Below are positions 1 through 6,956 of a stretch of DNA of 8,103 nucleotides, one piece after another. The DNA is from Betaproteobacteria bacterium TMED156 (GTDB taxonomy: Bacteria; Pseudomonadota; Gammaproteobacteria; Burkholderiales; Burkholderiaceae_A). The stretch lies in assembly GCA_002171155.1 (NCBI GenBank), contig NHHF01000044.1, positions 1-8,103 of the forward strand, given 5' to 3'. The position numbers and the translations under genes are program-made. Under the pieces are notes generated by a model. That model was not told the DNA's origin. It ran no database searches and was given only the letters and a program-made list of their open reading frames with translations. Every line of letters starts with the position of its first letter. Within the stretch, counting starts at the first letter, position 1.

Positions 1-59
1 TAGATTATTAACTCCAAATAATATACAACAATGATACTTTAACTTCTTTATCAAAATCA

Positions 60-2639
60 TTATGTTTCTCTGAGTATTTTAATAGCTGGAGTTGACAAAA
101 CACCTTTTAAAGCCAAGGTACCAGAGGCAAGTGAGAAAAAAGCTCCAGTAAAACCACCTAAAAATAAAGATGCAAAATTAAAATTCATACTTAACTGGAA
201 AGCATAGTTAGCTATCACGATTGCTAGAAATTGAGCCATGAAAGTAGCGATAAAGCCTGTTAGAAAGCCGACTATGCAGAGCTCAAACCATTGAGAAAGT
301 GCTAGCTGATATTTAGTTGCTCCAAGCGAGCGATATATGGCGATTTCTCTAATCCTCTCTTCTCTTGATGAGGATAAAGATGTCCACAACACCATACAAC
401 CTGACAATAAACAAAATAAAAACAAAAACTGTACAGCAAAAACTGATTGTGAAATCAATCGTCTAACTTGTTTTGCAATCAAATCAGTGTCGACAATTGT
501 CAAATTGCTAAATTTATTCAATAAATCACTTTTAAATTGAGAATAGGAATTTGTTTTGTTGAAGTCACTAAATTCTGAGTTTAAAATCTTTTCTTCACTA
601 TTTAAATAAAATGCAGTAATAGCTGATTGAGGTTTTTCTATTAAGGCAGCCTGAGATAAAAACATGAAAAAATTAACTTCCATCGATTCCCACTTAAGAT
701 TTCTAATGCTTGTCACTTTAACAGTTAAAATCTCGCCAGCAATATCAAAGCCTAAATAATCTCCTACTTGAATATCAAAGTTTTTTGCATAACCTTTTTC
801 AACTGAAACTTCTAAGGCATCTGGGTTCAATTCATCTCCATCAATTATTTGGTTATGAGAAGGTATTTTAATGCCGTAAGAAAGATTTATTTCTCTGTTT
901 AATAATCGTCTAGTTGAAATTAATTCAAAATTTTGTGGAAGTATTTCTATATCATTTTTTTTTATTAATCTTCCCTTTACCATAGGATAAAGTGTTACAT
1001 CTTCAATATTGTAAGAACTAAGAAAATTTACAAATTCTTTTTTTTGATCTTGTTGGATATTGATAACAAAATTATTTGGTGCATCATCTGGCAATAAATT
1101 CTCCCATGCACGAACTAAGTCATTTTGAATAAATGCTGAAACGGATAGTGCAGAAATAGATAACCCCAATCCAACAATTTGAGCAGATATAGACAAACCT
1201 CTTCTTTTTGTGGCTCTAATAAAGTTTAGCCAAACAAATTGAAATTTATTAAATTGAGTTTTGCGACAGGAAATATTAATGAAAGAAATTACTTTAAAAA
1301 ATAATAAGCAAATTAAAAAAAATATTACTGCCATTAATATAAAACCTGCTCCAACAATTAGGGCCAGTATTAAATTTTTGGTTGTAACAAATAGCATCAA
1401 AAGCATACTAAAAATTAAAAATATCAAATAGAAAACATTTTCATTTTTAAAAAACCTAAAATTTAAAAGTTTTGCCTTTTCAAATCGTAAAGTAAAAAAA
1501 GGATTACTTTTAAAAGTTTTATGAAGTATGGGCCATGAAAAAGTTATAACCAATAAAACTGCAATTACGAAAGCTTGCAAAAACACCCATAGAGACGGCA
1601 GTGAAAGATGAGGTAAATTTATATCGGAAAACTCTATTAAAAACCAACCCAAAATAAGTTGAATTAGGTACCCAAAAAAGCATCCTAAAAAAAATCCAAC
1701 TGCAAGCACCATAGATAATTCAAAAAACGAAATATTCCTTAGAGTCTTGTAATTACATCCTAAAGCTTGCATCAATGCAACGCTGTCTTTCTGTGAGTTT
1801 GCAAGTTGTCTCGAGGCCAAAGCAATCGCAACTGCTGACATTAAAATTGTAATCATGCCAATCAGTGAAAGAAAAGAATTTGCTTTACTTAATGCCTCGT
1901 TCAAATCTGGTCGTGCATTGCTGATGGTGTCTATTTTCTGTCCAGGTTGTAATTTAGTCAAAATTAATTGATCAAATTTTTTCAATACTTCCTCATTTTC
2001 AGAGGATAACCATAGTCTGTAAGTGACTCTACTTCCATCCTGAATCAAACCTGTCTGTTCAAGAGCTTTCATGCTAATGAAAACTCTAGGAGCAAAATTT
2101 ACAAAATTAATACCTCTGTCTGGTTCATATTTAACAGTGCCCGAAATCTTAAATTTTTTATTGCCTACAAATATGTAGTCATTTAAATTTACATTAAGTT
2201 GGTTCATTAAAGAAGAATCAATCCATACACTATCATTTGAAAGTTTTGGATTAACTTCCAACCCAGAAAAAGTTTCGATTTCTAGTTGTCCTTTTAATGG
2301 GTATTCTGAAGAGATTGCTTTTAGTGAGACAAGTTTGCTGGTATTTTCGTAAAAAACCATGCTGGGAAATCTAACCCCTTTTGCCGACTTTAAGCCAAGC
2401 TTTTCAGCTGAATCGATGAATTCCTCATTTAATGGTCTATCAGAACTAATTCTTCTGTCAGCACCCAGACTAGCTTGAATATCTTTGTTTAAGGACTGCT
2501 TAACTCTATCAGATAAAAAACTAATACAACTTATCGAGCTGATGGCTATGACTAAAGAAAGCAAAACTAATGTTAAGTTACCTGCTCTTAAGTCTCTGTA
2601 AAAGTGTCGTAAGAAAAAACTCAAATTTATTTTATTCAA
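60..2639 (-). CDS. ybbP: YbbP-like ABC transporter permease with two FtsX modules (859 aa)
   Basis: Inner-membrane permease of the YbbP family (COG3127 type), slightly longer than E. coli YbbP (about 804 aa). One membrane segment lies near residues 22-43, followed by a large periplasmic domain (about 45-250). Segments follow near 255-276, 303-332, 346-370, 402-420, 422-450 and 483-503, then a second periplasmic domain (about 505-730) and segments near 733-755, 785-810 and 823-845. FtsX coupling-helix motifs recur as QALGCNY (291-297) and YRSLGATKY (769-777), so the protein is an internal duplication. YbbP-like landmarks are GADRRISSDR (59-68), NREINLSYG (581-589) and KWESMEVNFF (649-658). The start is TTG, 26 nt after the previous permease, with no clear Shine-Dalgarno; no ATG in this frame lies nearby. 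E. coli YbbP pairs with the ATPase YbbA; here the only ATPase is three genes upstream. Family assignment is firm; the substrate is unknown. I see no terminator in the 59 bases downstream. Confidence 0.9.
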   Translation of the reverse strand: MNKINLSFFLRHFYRDLRAGNLTLVLLSLVIAISSISCISFLSDRVKQSLNKDIQASLGADRRISSDRPLNEEFIDSAEKLGLKSAKGVRFPSMVFYENTSKLVSLKAISSEYPLKGQLEIETFSGLEVNPKLSNDSVWIDSSLMNQLNVNLNDYIFVGNKKFKISGTVKYEPDRGINFVNFAPRVFISMKALEQTGLIQDGSRVTYRLWLSSENEEVLKKFDQLILTKLQPGQKIDTISNARPDLNEALSKANSFLSLIGMITILMSAVAIALASRQLANSQKDSVALMQALGCNYKTLRNISFFELSMVLAVGFFLGCFFGYLIQLILGWFLIEFSDINLPHLSLPSLWVFLQAFVIAVLLVITFSWPILHKTFKSNPFFTLRFEKAKLLNFRFFKNENVFYLIFLIFSMLLMLFVTTKNLILALIVGAGFILMAVIFFLICLLFFKVISFINISCRKTQFNKFQFVWLNFIRATKRRGLSISAQIVGLGLSISALSVSAFIQNDLVRAWENLLPDDAPNNFVINIQQDQKKEFVNFLSSYNIEDVTLYPMVKGRLIKKNDIEILPQNFELISTRRLLNREINLSYGIKIPSHNQIIDGDELNPDALEVSVEKGYAKNFDIQVGDYLGFDIAGEILTVKVTSIRNLKWESMEVNFFMFLSQAALIEKPQSAITAFYLNSEEKILNSEFSDFNKTNSYSQFKSDLLNKFSNLTIVDTDLIAKQVRRLISQSVFAVQFLFLFCLLSGCMVLWTSLSSSREERIREIAIYRSLGATKYQLALSQWFELCIVGFLTGFIATFMAQFLAIVIANYAFQLSMNFNFASLFLGGFTGAFFSLASGTLALKGVLSTPAIKILRET

Positions 2640-2665
2640 TCTTTTGTGTTCATTTATGATTTGTA

Positions 2666-3835
2666 TTAACTCTCTCTGAGTGCATCGACTATTTTTATTC
2701 GTGAAGCTCTTATCGCAGGTAACATTCCACCTATAATTCCCATAGTTAATGAAAAGAATAAGCTATACATTATAATTGATTTAGATAAAGAAAAACGAAA
2801 TGCTAATTCAGAAAAACTTGTAAAATTAGTCGTTGAGAATTCCAACTCGAGCATTGAAAATGCAAGCATTAATCCCACAAACGCACCAATTAATGACAAA
2901 AAAATTGACTCAATTAAAAAAGTAAATAGAATTGATTGACTTTTAAACCCTAAAGCTCTTAAAGTGCCAATTTCGGCTACTCTATTTGTAACTGCAGACT
3001 GCATTGTAATCGCTGCTCCAATTACTGCTCCAATCGAAAAAATAACAGTAAGTGTTAGTCCCAAAGTTTTTATAAAAGCTGATAATGCTTTTGATTGATC
3101 AGAATAAAAAACTCTTTCTTTTTTTGCCTGAAGGGGGAGCCTAAGATCATCATCTAAATATTTTTTTATCGAACTATATTTTTTGACATCATTTAACCTA
3201 ATTACAACGGTTGAAAAATTTTGCCTCCCAAAAGATGGCATTAGAGTTTCAACATCAGCCCAAATCTCAGAATCAAATCCGCTTTTGCCCGAATCGAAAT
3301 GGCCAACAATTTTCCAGCTTTGGCTTCCAAACTTTAAAGATTGTCCGATCTGCATTCCACTGAACCTCTTTACTATTGCCTTACCAATAATTATTTCATT
3401 TGAGCCTTCTCTGACAAGCCTCCCTCTAGTAATATTAATTTGTCTCCTTAAATTAACTCCTATTTTGTTCAATCCTCTAACAACTACGTTTGATTTCTTC
3501 AAAGATTTTTTTTTTGGTAAATTTACAAGAACAACCAATTCTTTTGAAATTTGAGGTGCTGGTATTCTTGCGACTTGAGGCAATTGACTTACGATCGATG
3601 CTTGTTCGCGATCTATAGAGCTTTGAATCTCACTCACTGCGCCTCTTCGAGTGATTACCACATTGTCAAATTCTCCAGTAGAAACTAATGTTTGTTTCAA
3701 CCCTTCATCAAGCATTAAAACTGAAGTAAAAACATAAACTACTAGAGCTAACCCAAGAGAAGTGAAGATGGTTGTAACTCTTCTAACCCACAAATTCCTG
3801 TAGCTATAAACAATAGGTATTTCAGCGAGCTTCAT
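2666..3835 (-). CDS. FtsX/MacB-type ABC transporter permease (389 aa)
   Basis: Single-module permease with the MacB_PCD plus FtsX architecture. A short cytoplasmic N terminus is followed by a first membrane segment (about 22-42), a periplasmic domain (about 43-255), and three C-terminal segments (about 258-281, 302-329, 352-375). The FtsX coupling motif is EIGTLRALGF (288-297), which in this family docks on the ATPase. The C terminus ALRES resembles the LRET end of the YbbP-like protein, a recurrent ending in FtsX permeases. The gene starts with ATG, the only ATG start among the five exporter genes, 3 nt after the stop of the upstream permease, so translational coupling is likely; no Shine-Dalgarno is obvious. 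It probably forms a heterodimer with the upstream permease on the shared ATPase. A run of ten A residues in the coding strand (3506-3515) encodes part of a lysine patch. The exported or handled substrate cannot be inferred. Confidence 0.9.
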   Translation of the reverse strand: MKLAEIPIVYSYRNLWVRRVTTIFTSLGLALVVYVFTSVLMLDEGLKQTLVSTGEFDNVVITRRGAVSEIQSSIDREQASIVSQLPQVARIPAPQISKELVVLVNLPKKKSLKKSNVVVRGLNKIGVNLRRQINITRGRLVREGSNEIIIGKAIVKRFSGMQIGQSLKFGSQSWKIVGHFDSGKSGFDSEIWADVETLMPSFGRQNFSTVVIRLNDVKKYSSIKKYLDDDLRLPLQAKKERVFYSDQSKALSAFIKTLGLTLTVIFSIGAVIGAAITMQSAVTNRVAEIGTLRALGFKSQSILFTFLIESIFLSLIGAFVGLMLAFSMLELEFSTTNFTSFSELAFRFSLSKSIIMYSLFFSLTMGIIGGMLPAIRASRIKIVDALRES

Positions 3836-3838
3836 GAA

Positions 3839-4993
3839 TTAAATAGATCGTAGACCAGAAGAAATATTAATACTACTGGCCTTAATTGATGGGAAAACTG
3901 ATGCTAAGATTCCTGTAAGTCCAACTAAAAACATCTGATTGACGATGGTATGTTCAGAAACTTCGAAAACAGGAAATAATGTACCAGTTGCAGAACTAAA
4001 AAGCAAAGCTGCAGGAAATGTTAGTAGAACTCCCAAAATACCTCCAAAAAGTGACAAGATTAATGATTCAAAAAAAATCAATTTAATTAAAAATTTAGGA
4101 GGAAATCCAATTGCTCTAAACGTAGCATACTCTCTTAATCTTTCTCGCGCAGTCATACTCATGGTGTTCGCCATGACAGCCATGATGATGATGATTACAA
4201 CATAAGAAACCAAGCGAATCGCGACAACTATGGCTTCGGTCATGGCGACAAAACCTAACTGAAATGCTTTCTCGGTCTCAGTATATGTCTCTTTTGGTGA
4301 ATTTTTGAATAATTCATCAATTGCAAGAGAAATTTCGGCAGCATTTTTTATTTCTTTAATTTCAACTATAAAAACACCTACAGAATCATCATCACGAAGT
4401 ATAGTTCTCTTTTTTATTTCTTTATTAAGATACTCCCAGTGAAAAAACATCTGTGCCGTATCAGTTTCTTTATATTTACCATCATAAATACCAGCAACTA
4501 AAAATTCCCACCTTCCTGGGAAAATTTGGCCCTCTAAAACCATCAAATCACCTGGTTTTATTCCATGTTCTTCAGCAATTTTTCGACCAATTAACGTACT
4601 CCTTTTATCGCTAAAAAATAATTCTTTCTGGCTGTCTGATACTAAAAATTCAGGATAGATATTTAAGTAACTTTCAGGATCAATTGCAAATTGAGGGAAA
4701 AAGTTTTTTCTCTCTTTGTAATAACCTCCAAACCATCTTGACCAACTAACATTATTAACTCCCTGTAATTTTTTGATTCTATTAAGATGAGATTTTGGTA
4801 TCGGAAAAATCAAAGAAATTGAACTTCTCACAATTAATCTAGCATTACTAGCTCCTTCAGCTCCAGCATACCAAGCATCTACAACAGTGGATAATAACCC
4901 GAAAGATAGTGTAGCTATTATCAGTCCCAAACAAGTGAGAAATGAACGTAATGGATGTCTTAAAAGATTAAAAAAAATTAATTTGAATACTAT
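3839..4993 (-). CDS. FtsX/MacB-type ABC transporter permease with a non-canonical start codon (384 aa)
   Basis: Single-module FtsX/MacB-type permease. The first conventional start in frame is TTG at 4930 (363 aa), but that start falls inside the first membrane segment and has no ribosome binding site. Upstream of it the frame is open and reads VFKLIFFNLLRHPLRSFLTC, the typical cytoplasmic N terminus of this family. I therefore place the start at ATA 4993-4991, which overlaps the ATPase stop by 4 nt (ATAG); ATC 4996-4994 is equally possible and is 7 nt from an AGGAG. Membrane segments in this numbering lie near 15-38, 256-278, 304-332 and 351-369, with a periplasmic domain between the first two. 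The FtsX motif is EYATFRAIGF (288-297). It likely pairs with the permease that starts 3 nt after its stop. Family is confident; the exact start is not, and a base error in the sequence is possible. Confidence 0.85.
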   Translation of the reverse strand: MVFKLIFFNLLRHPLRSFLTCLGLIIATLSFGLLSTVVDAWYAGAEGASNARLIVRSSISLIFPIPKSHLNRIKKLQGVNNVSWSRWFGGYYKERKNFFPQFAIDPESYLNIYPEFLVSDSQKELFFSDKRSTLIGRKIAEEHGIKPGDLMVLEGQIFPGRWEFLVAGIYDGKYKETDTAQMFFHWEYLNKEIKKRTILRDDDSVGVFIVEIKEIKNAAEISLAIDELFKNSPKETYTETEKAFQLGFVAMTEAIVVAIRLVSYVVIIIIMAVMANTMSMTARERLREYATFRAIGFPPKFLIKLIFFESLILSLFGGILGVLLTFPAALLFSSATGTLFPVFEVSEHTIVNQMFLVGLTGILASVFPSIKASSINISSGLRSI

Positions 4994-5667
4994 GATGGAT
5001 TTTCTCCTGTTAACTGCCCTTTCTCTAATAAGACTTGTGAGCTAGCTCGCTTGGCTGCCTTTGGATCATGAGTTACCATGACTATTGTTCTGTCCTGCGA
5101 TTTATTTAATTCTTGCAATAATGTAAGGATATCCTCCGCAGAATTCCTATCAAGATCTCCAGTCGGCTCATCAGCTACGATTAGTGGTGCCTCGGTCACA
5201 AGAGCTCTAGCTATTGCCACCCTCTGTTGTTGACCGCCTGATAACTCATTTGGTTTATGATCTAATCTATCCATTAGTCCGACTTTTTTAATTGCCTTAA
5301 TGGCCTTTTCTTTCTTGGTCTTATAATTATTTTTGAACAACTGGAGTGGTAATTCAACATTTTCAAGAACGTTTAAAACAGGAATTAGGTTATAAAATTG
5401 AAAAATAAAACCAATATTTTCAGCTCTCCACTTGGCTAGCTCATATTCAGAAAGTTTAGAAATTTCATTTTCGTTTATGGATATTTGACCAGAGTCGGGT
5501 TGGTCTATACCTGCTATTAGATTAAGCAACGTACTTTTGCCTGAACCTGATGGACCCATTAGTGCAATAAAACTTCCTTTTTCAACTGACAATGAAAGGT
5601 TAATTAAAACTTTTATTTCCTGTCCAGCTCTGAAATAGCTCTTACTAACATTTTTAATATTTATCAA
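4990..5667 (-). CDS. ABC transporter ATP-binding protein, LolD/MacB/YbbA type (225 aa)
   Basis: Cytoplasmic ATPase that powers the exporter by ATP hydrolysis. All nucleotide-binding motifs are present in order: Walker A GPSGSGKST (38-46), Q-loop glutamine at 90 (FQFYNLIP), signature LSGGQQQR (142-149), Walker B LIVADE with catalytic Glu167, D-loop GDLD (170-173) and H-loop His200 (VTHD). The length is standard for the LolD/YbbA/MacB-NBD group, and the sequence after the Q-loop (LIPVLNVLENVELPL) is typical of it. It starts with TTG, overlapping the adaptor stop codon by 4 nt (TTGA), and its own stop overlaps the proposed start of the next permease. It is the only ATPase in the window, so it presumably serves both small permeases and perhaps the YbbP-like one. 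No residue looks damaged, so it should be active. I give no gene symbol because LolD, MacB and YbbA cannot be separated by eye. Confidence 0.96.
   Translation of the reverse strand: MINIKNVSKSYFRAGQEIKVLINLSLSVEKGSFIALMGPSGSGKSTLLNLIAGIDQPDSGQISINENEISKLSEYELAKWRAENIGFIFQFYNLIPVLNVLENVELPLQLFKNNYKTKKEKAIKAIKKVGLMDRLDHKPNELSGGQQQRVAIARALVTEAPLIVADEPTGDLDRNSAEDILTLLQELNKSQDRTIVMVTHDPKAAKRASSQVLLEKGQLTGENPS
5004..5008 (-). promoter_or_regulatory. AGGAG Shine-Dalgarno inside the end of the ATPase gene
   Basis: AGGAG on the minus strand lies within the last codons of the ATPase gene. It is 7 nt before ATC (4996-4994) and 10 nt before ATA (4993-4991), both in frame with the downstream permease. 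No ATG, GTG or TTG is within reach. It is the best Shine-Dalgarno seen in the operon, which argues that translation of the permease begins here rather than at TTG 4930. Confidence 0.6.
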
Positions 5668-6776
5668 GGCTCTAAAATCCTGACTGTCTCACCATTTTTT
5701 AGATCTTTTGTAGGATTCATAACTACATTGGCTCCAATTCCAATACCACTTACAGGTACAAAGTCGAGATCAAAAAATTTGATTTTTTCTAAACTAATTT
5801 TTCTCAATGTTTGATCTTTAACTTCAAAAAAATATTTAGACTTTCCATCCCTTAAAACGGCCTCTTTACTTATGGCTAAATAAGGGAGTTTTTCCTCTTG
5901 GGTTAAATTTCTTTTCAAAAATGCAACCTTGGATGACATGTCTGGAAGGACTCTAGAATCAAGATTATCCAAGCCCACCTTTATCATTCTCGTAGCTTTT
6001 GATCTATCAATTGTTGGAACCATTCTAACTACTTTTCCGTAGAATTTTTCATTTTCTAGAGCATCAAAAGTTATAACCACTGGTTGATCAATATCAATTT
6101 TGTACATACTAGATTCTGATACATCAACTTCAACCTCAAGAGTTGACATATCAGCAATTGTAACAACTGCAGCCTTTGAGTTGGCTGCTGAGGAAAAGGG
6201 AGTTATGTTGTCTCCGACATTCGCATTTTTAGTGAGAACAACTGCATCAAAAGGAGCTCTAATTTCAGCTTGGGAATAATTAGCTTGAATTACATTTCTG
6301 GAGGCTTTAGCAGCTTTCAAGCTTGCCTTTGCTTTATTAAGTCTTGCAAGTGTGTCGTCAAAAGAAGACTCAGATATATATCCTTTTTTTAAAAGTTTTA
6401 TTGATCTCTGATGAGCAATTAAGGCATTGTCAAACTCTGCATTTGCTAATCCAATCCTTGCTGCCTCCTGAGCTAACTGTGCGGCAATATCATCTCTTTC
6501 TAACTGAGCAATTAATTCACCTTTTCTAACAATTGAACCTTCTTGAACACCTAACCACTCCAATATACCTGAGGCTTTTGAAGATAGTGAGGCTTGCCTT
6601 TGAGCCACTACGTATCCACTAGCATTTAGTATTGTCAGAGACTGATAAGGATAAGACATCACAACTGGTGAAACTTCAACAGTGGTTGACTTAGAGGAAA
6701 GCCAAGCCCACACAAAAAACAATGCTGCCATAAAAAAAACCGTAATGCCCCATTTTTTTTGAAACAAATTAAACAC
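5664..6776 (-). CDS. Periplasmic adaptor (membrane fusion) protein, HlyD/MacA/RND-adaptor family (370 aa)
   Basis: First gene of the exporter operon. An N-terminal membrane anchor (about 10-27, after a Lys-Lys pair) leaves the rest in the periplasm. The first half of a biotinyl/lipoyl-like domain (about 53-93, with the turn VQEGSIVRKGELIAQLE) is followed by an Ala- and Lys-rich alpha-helical hairpin (about 95-168), then the second lipoyl half (EIRAPFDAVV, 171-180). A beta-barrel domain (about 210-290) and a membrane-proximal domain (about 295-370) complete the usual order. Such adaptors bridge an inner-membrane transporter to an outer-membrane TolC-type channel; none is encoded here. The start is GTG, supported by AGGG at 6787-6784 with a 7-nt spacer and by an in-frame TAG seven codons upstream of the GTG. 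Its stop overlaps the ATPase start. The pairing with MacB-type permeases suggests a MacA-like role, but substrate and direction are inferred. Confidence 0.92.
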   Translation of the reverse strand: MFNLFQKKWGITVFFMAALFFVWAWLSSKSTTVEVSPVVMSYPYQSLTILNASGYVVAQRQASLSSKASGILEWLGVQEGSIVRKGELIAQLERDDIAAQLAQEAARIGLANAEFDNALIAHQRSIKLLKKGYISESSFDDTLARLNKAKASLKAAKASRNVIQANYSQAEIRAPFDAVVLTKNANVGDNITPFSSAANSKAAVVTIADMSTLEVEVDVSESSMYKIDIDQPVVITFDALENEKFYGKVVRMVPTIDRSKATRMIKVGLDNLDSRVLPDMSSKVAFLKRNLTQEEKLPYLAISKEAVLRDGKSKYFFEVKDQTLRKISLEKIKFFDLDFVPVSGIGIGANVVMNPTKDLKNGETVRILEP

Positions 6777-6783
6777 AGTTAAA

Positions 6784-6787
6784 CCCT
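6784..6787 (-). promoter_or_regulatory. Ribosome binding site of the adaptor gene
   Basis: AGGG on the minus strand, 7 nt before a GTG codon. It decides the GTG start at 6776, because no ATG lies nearby in frame and a TAG closes the frame just upstream. Confidence 0.6.
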
Positions 6788-6841
6788 AAAACAAATAAAC
6801 GAAAATTAAAGATACAAAAAATTAATATGTAATAATATAAA

Positions 6842-6870
6842 AATATAATTAAATCAGCTAATTAGATCAA
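6842..6870 (-). promoter_or_regulatory. Sigma70-like promoter of the exporter operon
   Basis: On the minus strand, TTGATC (6870-6865) and TATATT (6847-6842) are separated by exactly 17 nt and match the -35 and -10 consensus at 4/6 and 5/6 positions. The predicted transcript start is near 6835, giving a leader of about 58 nt before the GTG start of the adaptor. The background is very AT-rich, so chance matches are common, but spacing and placement are ideal. Confidence 0.55.
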
Positions 6871-6883
6871 CTATCTCATATAT

Positions 6884-6900
6884 GCAAGATTTAATCTTGC
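6884..6900. promoter_or_regulatory. Perfect 17-bp palindrome, candidate operator between divergent genes
   Basis: GCAAGATT, a central T, then AATCTTGC: a perfect 8-bp inverted repeat with a 1-nt centre. It lies 13 bp upstream of the -35 box of the exporter promoter, centred about 57 bp before the predicted transcript start, and 57 bp before the hydrolase start. Size and symmetry suit a dimeric helix-turn-helix regulator. The 1-nt centre and lack of a T tract make it a poor terminator. No regulator gene is in the window, so the binding protein is unknown. Confidence 0.45.
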
Positions 6901-6956
6901 CTATTTACTTAGTACTGATTAGCATTTCGTTTATAGTTTTAAACTACGGGGGTTCT

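Larger units (their letters stand above)
60..6776 (-). other. Five-gene exporter operon (adaptor, ATPase, three permeases)
   Basis: The five minus-strand genes are joined by 4-nt overlaps at 5664-5667 and (with the proposed start) 4990-4993, and by gaps of 3 and 26 nt. No terminator or internal promoter is evident, so one transcript from the promoter near 6842-6870 is likely. The unit may run on past the left edge. Confidence 0.8.

Noticed and set aside
1..59. Stretch after the YbbP-like gene
   Set aside because: No hairpin with a T tract, promoter or new gene start could be supported, so whether the operon continues is unresolved.
2641..2658. ATG on the minus strand at 2656-2654 just before the YbbP-like gene
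   Set aside because: It opens a five-codon frame (MNTKD) that stops at once, out of frame with the gene. There is no ribosome binding site, so it is neither the gene start nor a supported leader peptide.
3183..3554. Long plus-strand open frame opposite the second permease
   Set aside because: It is an antisense shadow of a conserved permease gene with no ribosome binding site or recognisable protein features.
4182..4196. ATG trinucleotide repeats in the first permease gene
   Set aside because: They encode consecutive isoleucines in a membrane helix (IIIIM); four copies in frame are explained by composition.
4985..5010. Possible programmed -1 frameshift fusing the ATPase to the permease (MacB-like fusion)
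   Set aside because: The permease is in the -1 frame, but no slippery heptamer precedes the ATPase stop; re-initiation at the overlap is simpler.
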